DNA of 64,000 bases from an uncultured Lachnospiraceae bacterium (GCA_900318375.1 ONKG01000007.1:79829-143828); one strand, 5' to 3'. Counted from the first letter of the stretch, positions 26,049 through 35,175 are shown. A program made the numbers and translations. The notes: a model not told the origin generated them from the letters alone.

Positions 26049-26849
26049 ATGATTCTCGCAATCGATACCGGCAACACCCATACTGTCATCGGATGCATCG
26101 ACTCTGATGGACAGATTGTCCACATCATGCGGATGGAAAGCAATCATTACAAGACAGAGCATGAGTATGCCGCAAACATGAAGCTCATCCTTGAACTGAA
26201 CGGTGTCAATCTGCGCCGGATCGAGGGAGCGGTGATCTCATCCGTCGTTCCTCCGCTCACCATCGTGCTCAAAAAAGCAGTAAAGATCATCACGGGTGTG
26301 GATGCGCTGGTCGTTGGTGCCGGCATCAAGACCGGTCTTCCTATAATGATCGACGATCCCGGTACTATCGCAGCGGATCTCGTTGCCACCGCAGTAGCCG
26401 CAAAGGAATATTATCCTCTTCCCTGCATCATCATTGACATGGGAACTGCGACGACAGTGACCGTTGTCGACCGCAACGGACGCTACATCGGAGGAGCTAT
26501 CCTTCCCGGTGTGGGTCTTTCCATGGATGCCCTGACCAAAGGAACCTCTCTTCTTCCCAAGATCGAGATCGTACCGCCCAACAAAGTCATCGCCACGAAC
26601 ACTGTGGAGTGCATGAAGGCCGGCATCATCTTCGGCGCTGCGGGCGCGATCGACGGTGTTCTGGACCGCTTCACAGACTCCCTGCAGGCGACAGGTGATG
26701 AAGAGTGGAGCATTGTTGCCACAGGAGGACTTGCAGGAACGATCTGCCCCTGCTGCAGGCACAATATCACACTGGACGAGAACCTCCTTCTCAAAGGCCT
26801 TCTCATTATCTGGGAAAAGAACCGGGGAAATCGCAGGAAGACCAGATAA
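26049..26849 (+). CDS. coaX: Type III pantothenate kinase
   Basis: The 266-residue enzyme phosphorylates pantothenate, the first step of coenzyme A synthesis. It has the ASKHA-fold phosphate loops: LAIDTGNTHTVIG at the start, GADALVVG-like region (TGVDALVVGAGIKTGL), IIDMGTATTVTVVD with the catalytic acid, and the ILPGVGLSMDALTKGTS loop. Length is normal for CoaX. AAGGAGGAG lies 5-8 nt before the ATG at 26049. An open frame continues upstream without support. CoaX uses high ATP and usually a monovalent cation and is not feedback-inhibited by CoA. It stands alone between two terminator or repeat regions. Confidence 0.94.
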   Translation: MILAIDTGNTHTVIGCIDSDGQIVHIMRMESNHYKTEHEYAANMKLILELNGVNLRRIEGAVISSVVPPLTIVLKKAVKIITGVDALVVGAGIKTGLPIMIDDPGTIAADLVATAVAAKEYYPLPCIIIDMGTATTVTVVDRNGRYIGGAILPGVGLSMDALTKGTSLLPKIEIVPPNKVIATNTVECMKAGIIFGAAGAIDGVLDRFTDSLQATGDEEWSIVATGGLAGTICPCCRHNITLDENLLLKGLLIIWEKNRGNRRKTR

Positions 26850-26882
26850 TTCCGCTTTCTGCCGCAGAAACGGCATAACAGA

Positions 26883-27001
26883 CATTCCGGCAAAAACATA
26901 TCGGCAGAAAAATACCTGCAGAAAGATATTTCAGCAAAGAATCATTCCGGCAGAAAGATACCTGCAGAAAGATATTTCAGCAAAGAATCATTCCGGCAAA
27001 G
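26883..27001. repeat. Two imperfect direct repeats after coaX
   Basis: A unit beginning CATTCCGGCA and ending TTTCAGCAAAGAAT occurs at 26883-26942 and 26943-26988, with a partial third at 26989. The second unit is shorter by 14 nt. It lies between the coaX stop and its terminator. Confidence 0.85.
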
Positions 27002-27002
27002 C

Positions 27003-27056
27003 AAAACTGCCGCATCGGGCTTGACCACATGGTCTGAAGCCCGGCGGCAGTTTTTC
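27003..27056. terminator. Terminator between coaX and the Mrp gene
   Basis: AAAACTGCCGCATCGGGCTT pairs with AAGCCCGGCGGCAGTTTT (one short mismatch) around ACCACATGGT, followed by TTTTTCTT on the plus strand. It is also preceded by an A-run for the minus strand, so it can serve both convergent genes. Confidence 0.85.
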
Positions 27057-27202
27057 TTATCAGCATATCAGGGCAGGGGAAGCGGCCGGATGCGGCGCGG
27101 CACTGTTTTTCCCGGAAAGATCGCTCAGATCTGTGAGAGATCTCCTGCTCTTTCCTGATTGATCAGAGCGCTGCGACAGCTTTCCCGCTCCAGAGCAAAT
27201 GA

Positions 27203-28021
27203 TCAGATTTGGGGAAGAACTTCAGCCAGACCGCTCATGAAGTCTCCGGCATAATACTCGATCTTTCCTGTATCGCAGGCCGCGGTCATAGCCGCATCAA
27301 TCGGAATACGCGCAACGACAGGGATACCTTCCTTTGCCGCAGTTTCTTCTATGTGACTGTTGCCGAACATATGGATTTCTTCACCGCAGTGAGGACATTT
27401 GATATAGCTCATGTTCTCGATGAGTCCAAGGATCGGAACATCCATCATCTTTGCCATGCCGACGGCCTTTTTGACGATCATGCTGACCAGATCCTGAGGA
27501 GTTGTGACAATCAGAATTCCGTCAAGGGGCAGAGACTGGAAAACAGTCAGGGGAACATCGCCGGTTCCGGGCGGCATATCCACAAACATATAGTCCACAT
27601 CTCCCCATGCGACATCTGTCCAGAACTGCTTGAGAGCTCCTGTGATCACAGGGCTTCTCCAGATTACAGGCTGCTCCTCGTTCTCCATGAGCAGATTCAT
27701 GGACATAACCTTGATGCCGGTGACAGTAGTTGCCGGAAAGATTGTAGTTTCATTCGCAGAGAGATCATAGGGAGTCACGCCGAACATTTTGGGAATACTG
27801 GGGCCGGTGATGTCTGCGTCCAGAATGCCTACAGAATGGCCATGCCGGCTCGTCCACAGGGCGCTCATGGCTGTGACCGAAGATTTACCGACACCGCCTT
27901 TACCGCTGACGACAGCGATCATTTTCTTTACATGAGAGCCCGGATTGGGATCAACCTTGAAATTGGGCTGCGGAGGAGCCATTTTACCGGTATTCGACTT
28001 CGGGGTGTTTTCATTGCTCAT
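27203..28021 (-). CDS. Mrp/NBP35-family P-loop ATPase, iron-sulfur carrier
   Basis: The 272-residue product is a deviant Walker A ATPase: VVSGKGGVGKSS, Mrp-type DADITGPSIPKMFG, DMPPGTGDVPLTV and the LIENMSY-C-PHC-GEEI region with the CxxC pair that binds a bridging Fe-S cluster between subunits. No N-terminal DUF59 domain is present. It probably transfers Fe-S clusters to apo-proteins. The ATG at 28021 was chosen because AAGGAG precedes it by 13 nt and the upstream extension is unconserved-looking. The leader contains a 9-bp hairpin. A large tandem repeat lies further upstream. Confidence 0.92.
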   Translation of the reverse strand: MSNENTPKSNTGKMAPPQPNFKVDPNPGSHVKKMIAVVSGKGGVGKSSVTAMSALWTSRHGHSVGILDADITGPSIPKMFGVTPYDLSANETTIFPATTVTGIKVMSMNLLMENEEQPVIWRSPVITGALKQFWTDVAWGDVDYMFVDMPPGTGDVPLTVFQSLPLDGILIVTTPQDLVSMIVKKAVGMAKMMDVPILGLIENMSYIKCPHCGEEIHMFGNSHIEETAAKEGIPVVARIPIDAAMTAACDTGKIEYYAGDFMSGLAEVLPQI

Positions 28022-28060
28022 AGTATTTGTCCTGCTCCTTTCAGAATTATATTGCAAATT

Positions 28061-28082
28061 CAAGACCCGTCTGCGGGTCTTG
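28061..28082 (-). other. Hairpin in the Mrp gene leader
   Basis: A perfect 9-bp stem (CAAGACCCG/CGGGTCTTG) with a 4-nt loop lies 40-61 nt upstream of the Mrp start. No T-run follows in the gene direction within a few nt, so this may be a leader stem rather than a terminator. Confidence 0.6.
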
Positions 28083-28295
28083 TGTGCCGGGTGCGGGATG
28101 CTCACAGGCATCAGTCATATCTTTCCAGGATGGATACAGCATCCATCTTCTGCCGCACCGGCAGTCTTTTTATCATACCTTTTATGAATCACTTTTTCAA
28201 CTCTTTCCGACCATACCTGCTATACCGGACACTTCGTTTTCCGGGCTTCGCTTTCCGTGCCTCGCTTTCCGTGCCTCGCTTTCTGAGAGACATGT

Positions 28296-28820
28296 GTGAT
28301 CTTCTGACCGCCGCGCCCTCCGGTCGCTTTGCTCCTTCTTCCGCAGTGGTGATCTTTTTCTTTTTAAGCGTCTCCGTCGCTTCGCTTTTGAAAACCAGTG
28401 GTGACCTTCTGACCGCCGCGCCCTCCGGTCGCTTCGCTCCTTCTCCCTCAGTGGTGATCTTTTTCTATTAAGACATCTCCGTCGCTTCGCTTTTGAAAAA
28501 CATTGGTGACCTTCTGACCGCCGCGCCCTCCGGTCGCTTTGCCCCTTCTCCCGCAGTGGTGATCTTTTTCCATTGAAGCGCCTCCGTCGCTTCGCTTTTG
28601 AAAATCAGTGGTGACCTTCTGACCGCCGCGCTCTCCGGTCGCTTTGCTCCTTCTCCCGCGGTGGTGATCTTTTTCTTTTTAAGCGTCTCCGTCGCTTCGC
28701 TTTTGAAAATCAGTGGTGACCTTCTGACCGCCGCGACCTCCGGTCGCTTCGTTCCTTCTCCCGCAGTGGTGCTCTTTTTCTTTTTATGTGCCTCTGTCGC
28801 TTCTTTTCTTCCCCAACAAA
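28296..28820. repeat. 105-bp tandem repeat, five copies
   Basis: Units starting GTGAYCTTCTGACCGCCGCG occur at 28296, 28401, 28506, 28611 and 28716, exactly 105 bp apart. Differences are single bases scattered along the unit. A plus-strand frame is open through several units (105 is a multiple of 3) but copies 2 and 3 carry stops, so it is probably not coding. The unit itself contains two near-inverted blocks, GGTCGCTTTGCTCC and TCCGTCGCTTCGCTT. Confidence 0.95.
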
Positions 28821-28991
28821 AATGAAAACCGGCACCTCAGCACAATTATTCACTCTTGCCGGCTGGTTATGCCGGTGAGATTGTCATGCTTTCATAAAAA
28901 TGATAATATGATGGAAGTTCTGCACCGTATGAAGAGAAGCGGTGCCATTCGATTTTTAATGCAATTTTTAATGCAGATGAAAGGATATTTT

Positions 28992-30248
28992 ATGGATGAT
29001 ATCAACATCGCAATGCTGATTGACGCGGACAACGTCAGTTCAAAATATATTCCCGGAATCCTGAGCGAGCTGTCCAAGTACGGGAAGATCACGGTGCGCA
29101 GAATGTACGGGGACTGGTCTCAGGACCGCCTTCATTCCTGGCTCAACCAGGCGTCCGGGTATTCTCTGACGCCGGTCATGCAGCCCAACAATACGCCCGG
29201 TAAAAATGCCTCTGACATCGGTCTGATCATCGACGCGATGGACATACTTTACACAGGGGATGTCCAGGGCTTCTGTATCGTATCGAGCGACGGAGATTTC
29301 AACAAGCTTGCCACCAGGCTCCGCGAGGCCGGCAAGGTTGTCATCGGCATGGGCGAAAAAAAGACGCCGGAGTCCTTCCGCGTCTCCTGTGAACGATTTA
29401 TTTTCCTCGAGGTCATCAATGAAAGTGAGAGCGACAATGATGATGACGTCGTGACCGTGACCGGAAAGCGGGGACGAACTTCGCGAAAGAAAAATACGGG
29501 CGCACAGCTTCCGGTGCCCGCCGCAGGATATGGAAACAGTTTTCCCTCCGGCAGAAGCAGCGCAAGCGGTACAGATTCTGCCGGCAGACGGCGGAAAACT
29601 GCAGCAGGAACGGCCGCTGCCGCATCCTCGTATGCAGAGTCTGTCAATCCCTACGGTTCCGCCGGCGGAGGCTCGGGGACGGCTTCCGGGCAGAGTCCCT
29701 ATGCCTCTTCTGCCTACGCAGGAAACGGGGATTCCTATGTATATGAAAGCTCCTACAGCTACAGTATTGATCCGGATTCCGTCAGCGATGAGCAGCTCTT
29801 CACTCCTCCGGAGACCATCGAGGCCACGATCGTAAAGATGATCGAGGATAACAATGCGGAGGGGAAGGAGACTGGGCTGGGGGAGATCGGCTCCCGTCTT
29901 GTCAAGATCTTCCCCGATTTTGACATCCGCAATTACCACTACAGCAAGCTGTCGGAGTTTCTCAAAGACCTGCCCTCGCTATCTGTGGAAAACCGCGACA
30001 ACGCAGTCTGGGTATCTCTGAGCAGTTCACCGGACTCCGATATAGAAAGTCAGATCCTGAAAATATTCGAGAACCACCACACAGACGATATTTACATCAC
30101 AACCCTGAAAAAAGAACTGGAGGAGGTCAACGACAAGCTGGATGCCACAATCCGCAAGAGCGGTGTGACCCGCTTTTCCGTCTATCTCAACCGCATGATT
30201 CCCTCCGTACAGGTCAACGGACGGCATGTCATGCTCCGCAAAAACTGA
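28992..30248 (+). CDS. NYN (PIN-like) domain protein with C-terminal LOTUS/OST-HTH-like domain
   Basis: The 418-residue product starts with a NYN nuclease-like domain: MLIDADNVS, KNASDIGLIIDAMDILY and IVSSDGDFNKLATRLREAG, giving the conserved Asp residues that coordinate metal. A low-complexity Ser/Gly/Ala-rich linker spans about residues 150-260. The C-terminal 150 residues (from about 270) hold two helical segments that look like OST-HTH/LOTUS modules (PETIEATIVKMIEDN..., DIESQILKIFENHHTDDI). Such proteins act on RNA. The ATG at 28992 was chosen because GAAAGGA is 8-9 nt upstream, and the NYN domain must start there. It follows the 105-bp array on the same strand. Confidence 0.85.
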   Translation: MDDINIAMLIDADNVSSKYIPGILSELSKYGKITVRRMYGDWSQDRLHSWLNQASGYSLTPVMQPNNTPGKNASDIGLIIDAMDILYTGDVQGFCIVSSDGDFNKLATRLREAGKVVIGMGEKKTPESFRVSCERFIFLEVINESESDNDDDVVTVTGKRGRTSRKKNTGAQLPVPAAGYGNSFPSGRSSASGTDSAGRRRKTAAGTAAAASSYAESVNPYGSAGGGSGTASGQSPYASSAYAGNGDSYVYESSYSYSIDPDSVSDEQLFTPPETIEATIVKMIEDNNAEGKETGLGEIGSRLVKIFPDFDIRNYHYSKLSEFLKDLPSLSVENRDNAVWVSLSSSPDSDIESQILKIFENHHTDDIYITTLKKELEEVNDKLDATIRKSGVTRFSVYLNRMIPSVQVNGRHVMLRKN

Positions 30249-30292
30249 CCATTTTCCATGAGATAAAAAATTGAACTTACTGTATCAAGCTG

Positions 30293-31288
30293 CTAGATCA
30301 GGGCAACTTCCTGTGCATGGAGGAAACGCTCAATGCGTGCCCAGTAAGTCTCGGGGTCAACATTGACAGACTGCACATGGTCGGCCTCCGGGATCCACTG
30401 GAATGCCTTCGGGCAGGAGGCCGCCTTGTAGAGGGCGGGCATCATTGCGGGCGGCACGAAGCTGTCAGCCTGACCGTGAATAAAGAGGGTCGGTGTAGCG
30501 GAACGGGCAACCGCGCGGATGGGTGCTGCCTTCGCGATATCATAGCCTGCACGGACAAGCGCGATAGCACGGACACTTTCAAGCATAACCGGCGCGGGGA
30601 TCACCGCCTCATCCAGGCTTTTGTAAACAAAGGTAAAAATATCCATGGCAGACGTATAGGCAGAGTCAGACACTGCCGCCCTGACCTGACCGGGAAGATT
30701 GTATCCTGTTGTCATCAGAACAGTGGCTGCTCCCATGGAAATCCCGTGGAGAACGATCTGTGCGTCAGGATCTTTTTCCAGGACCCAGTCGATCCAGCGC
30801 AGAATGTCGCGGCTGTCATCATATCCCATACCGACATAATCACCGTCGCTCCTGCCGTGTCCGCGAAGATCCGGCAGCAGAACATTCATCCCGTAGCGGT
30901 CGCGATAGACAGCAGCATACAGCCCCATGCTGTCGGAGGCGTCCGAATATCCGTGCACACAGATGGCAAAGCGATGTTCCTCCGCTGCTTCTTTATCGGG
31001 GGAAGGATCATTTTCCGCAGGGATATAATTGCCGTGCAGCTGAAGTCCGTCGTCGCCGCGGATATAAACATCCTCGCGCTTTGGATGACTCTTCATCCAT
31101 CTGCGGCCGGCCGCATACTCTTTTTCCGAAGGTTGCTTGTCAAGCCGCGGATCGTGTTTTTTGGGAGTCATGGAGTAATTATAAAAATGTCCCGCCGCTC
31201 CGATCAGTGCACCTGTGCCTGCACAGGCACCGGTCAACAGTACCAGCCCCGCAGCGTCGCGCAGACCCTTTCCGATTCTAGTTGTCAT
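30293..31288 (-). CDS. Alpha/beta-hydrolase fold protein
   Basis: The 331-residue product starts with a basic patch and a short hydrophobic segment (about residues 13-32, LVLLTGACAGTGALIGAAG) that could be a signal anchor. The hydrolase core follows: oxyanion region FAICVHGYSDASDSMG, DLRGHGRS, nucleophile elbow HGISMGAA (Ser in G-x-S-x-G), and the acid and His in FIHGQADSFVPP and EADHVQSV. Family members are esterases or peptidases such as the YqkD/BD-FAE type. It is convergent with the NYN gene and probably monocistronic. Substrate unknown. Confidence 0.88.
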   Translation of the reverse strand: MTTRIGKGLRDAAGLVLLTGACAGTGALIGAAGHFYNYSMTPKKHDPRLDKQPSEKEYAAGRRWMKSHPKREDVYIRGDDGLQLHGNYIPAENDPSPDKEAAEEHRFAICVHGYSDASDSMGLYAAVYRDRYGMNVLLPDLRGHGRSDGDYVGMGYDDSRDILRWIDWVLEKDPDAQIVLHGISMGAATVLMTTGYNLPGQVRAAVSDSAYTSAMDIFTFVYKSLDEAVIPAPVMLESVRAIALVRAGYDIAKAAPIRAVARSATPTLFIHGQADSFVPPAMMPALYKAASCPKAFQWIPEADHVQSVNVDPETYWARIERFLHAQEVALI

Positions 31289-31368
31289 AGCTTAGTATTC
31301 TTCCTTCCTGATCTGATCGATCGCTTCTCGTACATTCTGACCGGGCGCTCCCGCTATGCTCCGGACAT

Positions 31369-34300
31369 TCATACCCTGAGGGCAACTGTCAGTGAAAAAC
31401 GGGTCATGCCGGAACTGCTCCGGGCATGAACGCTCCCTCCCATGAGGGCTGCTGCTTCCTGAGCCGCGTAGAGCACAGGCCGTACAGGTATGTCGGAATC
31501 CGTTGCTTTTTCCGTCTCAAAGATAGCCTGCATCCCGCTGCCCGGAATATCTGTCCCGTTATCATCAATTCTGAAATAGATATTTACAAGGCCGCCGGAG
31601 GGGCGGTCCGCACGGCAGTGGACACTGATGGTCCCGCCAGGCCGTGAGCGGTTGACTGCATTCTCAATAATCTCGCACAGAGCGCTCCTGAGCAGGCCGG
31701 CAAAACCGATCACCGCAGAAGGAAGCCTGCTGTCCATTTGAAGTCTCAGACTGATATTTTTCTCTGCACAGGCAGTCTCCTCATAATCTATGACAGACTG
31801 CAGAAATGCAGCAGGTGAAAAAGATTCCTCCCGAAGCGCGCCCTTTCCGCCGGATCCGGTATCTGAGGAATAAACAGGATCTTCCCATTCATCCGACATC
31901 ATAATGGAATCAGAGAAATCATCGACAGGATCCGTATCCGGATCTGTCTTCATGGAAGAAAAAACTTTCAGACTCTCGGTCTGCGTCATCCAGTCTCCTT
32001 CGCGGATTTCCGAAGACGCCGGGAATGTACCGTATGCTCCTGCGCTCCCGGGGACTGCTGCCGCACCGGATGTGCCTGTGCTCCCCGCGGATACAGTTGC
32101 TGCACCTGCCTTGCCTGCGCTTCCCGCGGATACAGTTGCTGCACCTGCCCTGCCTGTGCTCCCTGATACAGATACTGCCGCGCCTCCTGCAGTCCTTTTA
32201 CGGACAGCTGCCTTCCTGTCTGTGTTTAATGCAGATACTCTGCCTGAAGATGCCGCCGTGCCCACAGGGCTGCCGGCTGTGCCGCCGGCGGGTCTTGCGG
32301 CTCCTGCGGAAACAGAGGCGGAAGATCCGTCTGCCGGCGCATAGATAACTGCTTTTTCCAATGCTGCGGAGGAGTTCAGCGCACCGGCGGATGTCAAGGA
32401 GGATCCCATGGATTCCGCGATCTTCACGGGCGCCTGACGTCTGTCTTCCTCCTGCTTCGCTTTTTGAAGCTCTTCATGCTGTTCCTGAAGCTGTCTGTAT
32501 TGTTCCTCAAGGAGAACGCGGCGGGCCTTTTCCCTGTTGAGCTGCTGCTCAAGGCTGCGGCTGCGCTCCAGTGCCTCACGCAGCTGTTCTTCCAGAAGAT
32601 CGCGGGCACTGCGGGCTTCCTTGACCTGCCTGTCGGCGCGCGCTTCATGATTGCGGATTCTGCGGGCTGCATCTTCCTCAATACGCTGACGTTCCTCGGC
32701 GATCTGTTTCTGTGCCGCCTTCGACTCTTCCAGCTGACGGCTCATCAGAACACCCCGCTTCTTTTCATTTGCGAGGTTGTTTTCGATACGTGTCAGTTCT
32801 TCGGCATGTTTTTTCTCAGCCTCCTTCATAGACGCTGTGAGTTCACTCTGCTTTCTGACTGCGTTTTCCTTTGCCTTGCGCAGATCTGCCCGGAGCTGCT
32901 CCTGTCCGGCCCGGCTCATTTTCATCGCCCGGTCGACCCGGTTCTCCATATCTCTCTGCGCCGCCTCACGATCGTAGTAGAACAAGTACAGGCGCATCGT
33001 GCCGTCCTTGTCTTTCACCCGGCGGACCATCAGCTCCACCCGGATTGCCTTTTCCTCCGACGGATCGAAGTTCTTGATGCGGAAAATACCGCAGGAAACA
33101 GCTTTTGCGACCGCAGCTTTGTCCGGACTCATAATGCAGGACGACATCAGCCTGTCACGCGTAATACTGGTGATCTCCAGTCCGTAGAGCGGATCCTGCA
33201 GGATATTCTTCGTAAATACACTGACGGACACTCCGAACATGGATGGAATATTTTTGCTCGTAAAAAGAACCTTCGGCCCGGTCCCGGTAATTTTCGCGGC
33301 CGGAGATTTAAGCGCGGCGGCCTTCTCTGCCGCACGTTTTCCCCTGCGGTTTCCGCGATAGACTTTTACATCCCCATCGGCTGCCTCCGGGGCCATCTCA
33401 GAACCATCTTCCGATTTATCAGATGAAGTTTTCCCTGTGTTTACGGACGCCGCACCTGCCGCCTGCCCAGCCTGCTTTCCGGCAGCTTCCGCGGCATCAC
33501 CCCCGAACACCAGGGTCTGCCGGCTGACACCCGATCCGGCGCCGGTATCAAAGATCACGGTCTTCTGTTCGGCTCCGCTTCCTGCCTTTCCGACTGCTTC
33601 CGCAGCCTCTTTCCCGGCCCTTTCTCCGGGCACAAATGCCTGCTCCCCCTTCTTCTTTACATCGGATGCGGCATTTGCATGCGCTGTCTTCTCCTCCATG
33701 ATCCGGGGAGGATATTCGATCACGCAGACCGCCTCGGGAATCTGCCGCAGAATCTCCGTGGCTGTGTCCAGGCGGCCCTGGAGCCGGTCTGTCGTCATCT
33801 GAAAGCCGGTTGTCTCCTGGAAGACACAATAATAAACGGTGCCGCCGTCCGCCTGATAGGCCGGCGCCCCCTTCATCCTGTAATAAAAGCTGTTGCCGTC
33901 CCGCCGGTAAAAGCGTAAGTTTGCGGTAATACTGCCGCCGTTTTTGCGGGCCTGGGCAATCTCATCATGAATCCGGTCGCGGTCCTCCTCCGAGGCCATG
34001 AAAAAGGGATTCTGTGCCATTGCCCGCGCAAACTCATCCTGCTTGTAGCGCAGACGATTGGCAAAATACTCGTTGTAAAAAATCGCCTCCTCCCGCTGAC
34101 CGTCCAGACAGGCAAGGATCATCACTCCACAGGGGAGATTGGAGACGAAAGCACGCAGCTGCTCCGAACTGTCGCGCTCCGATTTTTTTGAAAAATGCAA
34201 AAATGTGATCTCGAGCCGCTTGCTGCGCCGGCAGATCACCATGGAGCACCGCAGATAAAGTGGCCTCTCCTCTTCCCTTGACACGAGATTGACCTCGTAA

Positions 34301-34551
34301 GCCACTGTCATAATATTATCCGCGCTCGGGGAACTCTTGATGGAGATCAGATCCACATATCGTGCCTCCGCCTCCTCTTTCACCTTCTTGCGCAGATACT
34401 TCAAAACCGCGCCTTCGGACAGAAAGTGATGCATATTCTCCGGTGTGATCCAAACCAGATCCCCCGCCAGCATTTTCTGACAGGCATCCGCGTCTCTTTG
34501 ATCAAATAATTTATATAAAAAATCTTTTCCGAAATCGATGGGAGTTTTCAT
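31369..34551 (-). CDS. Large sensor-like protein: NTF2-like N-terminus, PAS-like region, coiled coil, degenerate HATPase C-terminus
   Basis: The 1060-residue product lacks membrane helices. Residues 1-120 resemble a SnoaL/NTF2-like fold (FLYKLFDQRDADACQKMLAG..., SKRLEITFLHFS). Residues about 130-260 look like PAS (ILACLDGQREEAIFYNEYFANRL, then FRYRDGNSFYYRMKG). A long charged coiled coil spans about 560-730 (EQLREALERSRSLEQQLNRE). A Gly/Ala/Ser repeat region follows. The C-terminal 150 residues carry a histidine-kinase-type ATPase: N-box EIIENAVNRS, G1-like DDNGTDIPGSG and G2-like MGGSVHARSSSGMTRFSL. I see no HisKA phosphoacceptor. It may therefore bind ATP without autophosphorylating. The start lies 6 nt past an extended -10 box (see the separate entry). 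Confidence 0.78.
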   Translation of the reverse strand: MKTPIDFGKDFLYKLFDQRDADACQKMLAGDLVWITPENMHHFLSEGAVLKYLRKKVKEEAEARYVDLISIKSSPSADNIMTVAYEVNLVSREEERPLYLRCSMVICRRSKRLEITFLHFSKKSERDSSEQLRAFVSNLPCGVMILACLDGQREEAIFYNEYFANRLRYKQDEFARAMAQNPFFMASEEDRDRIHDEIAQARKNGGSITANLRFYRRDGNSFYYRMKGAPAYQADGGTVYYCVFQETTGFQMTTDRLQGRLDTATEILRQIPEAVCVIEYPPRIMEEKTAHANAASDVKKKGEQAFVPGERAGKEAAEAVGKAGSGAEQKTVIFDTGAGSGVSRQTLVFGGDAAEAAGKQAGQAAGAASVNTGKTSSDKSEDGSEMAPEAADGDVKVYRGNRRGKRAAEKAAALKSPAAKITGTGPKVLFTSKNIPSMFGVSVSVFTKNILQDPLYGLEITSITRDRLMSSCIMSPDKAAVAKAVSCGIFRIKNFDPSEEKAIRVELMVRRVKDKDGTMRLYLFYYDREAAQRDMENRVDRAMKMSRAGQEQLRADLRKAKENAVRKQSELTASMKEAEKKHAEELTRIENNLANEKKRGVLMSRQLEESKAAQKQIAEERQRIEEDAARRIRNHEARADRQVKEARSARDLLEEQLREALERSRSLEQQLNREKARRVLLEEQYRQLQEQHEELQKAKQEEDRRQAPVKIAESMGSSLTSAGALNSSAALEKAVIYAPADGSSASVSAGAARPAGGTAGSPVGTAASSGRVSALNTDRKAAVRKRTAGGAAVSVSGSTGRAGAATVSAGSAGKAGAATVSAGSTGTSGAAAVPGSAGAYGTFPASSEIREGDWMTQTESLKVFSSMKTDPDTDPVDDFSDSIMMSDEWEDPVYSSDTGSGGKGALREESFSPAAFLQSVIDYEETACAEKNISLRLQMDSRLPSAVIGFAGLLRSALCEIIENAVNRSRPGGTISVHCRADRPSGGLVNIYFRIDDNGTDIPGSGMQAIFETEKATDSDIPVRPVLYAAQEAAALMGGSVHARSSSGMTRFSLTVALRV

Positions 34552-34557
34552 GCATCC

Positions 34558-34566
34558 ATTATAACA
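34558..34566 (-). promoter_or_regulatory. Extended -10 promoter abutting the start codon (possible leaderless mRNA)
   Basis: On the minus strand TGTTATAAT (34566-34558) ends 6 nt before the ATG at 34551. A normal start site 7 nt past the -10 box would fall on the A of the ATG. There is no ribosome site before the ATG. The -35 region is poor, as is usual with extended -10 promoters. Confidence 0.55.
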
Positions 34567-34727
34567 GAGCCCGGTCCTTTTTTCGCCCCTTTTCCGCCAG
34601 TTTCATTTTTCTGATTTTTCCACACTAATTATCTGAGTTCTATATCACATTTCCCAATATTGAATTATCCGGCGAATTTTTTAGTGTTTATTGCGCTAAA
34701 ACGTAATTTTTTCTACTCTTTTTGAAT

Positions 34728-34761
34728 ATACTTGTGTTTATGACATTCTGTTCACAAGTAT
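34728..34761 (+). promoter_or_regulatory. Inverted repeat upstream of the XRE regulator gene
   Basis: A perfect 9-bp inverted repeat, ATACTTGTG (34728-34736) and CACAAGTAT (34753-34761), with a 16-nt spacer lies 24 nt upstream of the start codon of the HTH gene. It could be an operator for the encoded regulator or a leader hairpin. Confidence 0.6.
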
Positions 34762-34784
34762 GCTTATTGTATAGGAGATGCCTT

Positions 34785-35009
34785 ATGCGTTACAAAGAAA
34801 GACTTCGTTCTTTAAGAGAAGAACATGATCTTACCCAGGATCGTGTTGCGAAAGTGATCGGAGTATCGCAGCGCACCTACAGCGACTATGAATCCGGCCG
34901 GCTGCGTGTCCCGGTGGACCGGCTGGTAGATCTGGCCGAATTCTATGATTGCAGCGTCGACTATATCTCCGGTGCAAGCGATATACGAAGACCCTATCCC
35001 GGGAGATAA
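34785..35009 (+). CDS. Small XRE-family helix-turn-helix regulator
   Basis: The 74-residue product is a single HTH domain (RLRSLREEHDLTQDRVAKVI, then GVSQRTYSDYESGRLRVPVD, ending LAEFYDCSVDYISG), as in many small Cro/CI-like regulators of Lachnospiraceae. TAGGAGA lies 6-8 nt before the ATG at 34785. It is divergent from the 1060-residue sensor-like gene, and its promoter region is shared with that gene's extended -10. Target unknown, but the divergent gene is a reasonable candidate. Confidence 0.88.
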   Translation: MRYKERLRSLREEHDLTQDRVAKVIGVSQRTYSDYESGRLRVPVDRLVDLAEFYDCSVDYISGASDIRRPYPGR

Positions 35010-35136
35010 AACGGGTACAGAGAAATAACACCCGGATATCCGGCGTCTTATCTGTCAGATACACTGCGGGCGTTCAGGATTTTTCTCTGCCAATAGACAA
35101 ATAGACACTTTTCGGCATACAAAATATGAAAGATAT

Positions 35137-35175
35137 GAGGCAGGGATCAGGTTTTATACCTCTCCTGCCTTTTTA
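35137..35175 (+). terminator. Terminator after the XRE gene
   Basis: AGGCAGG pairs with CCTGCCT around a GGTTTTATACC-type inner stem, followed by TTTTTAT. It is about 130 nt after the XRE stop. Confidence 0.75.

Noticed and set aside
28296-28825. A repeat protein encoded by the 105-bp array
   Set aside because: Frames are open over parts of the array, but stops in copies 2 and 3 interrupt them and no start with a ribosome site is present.
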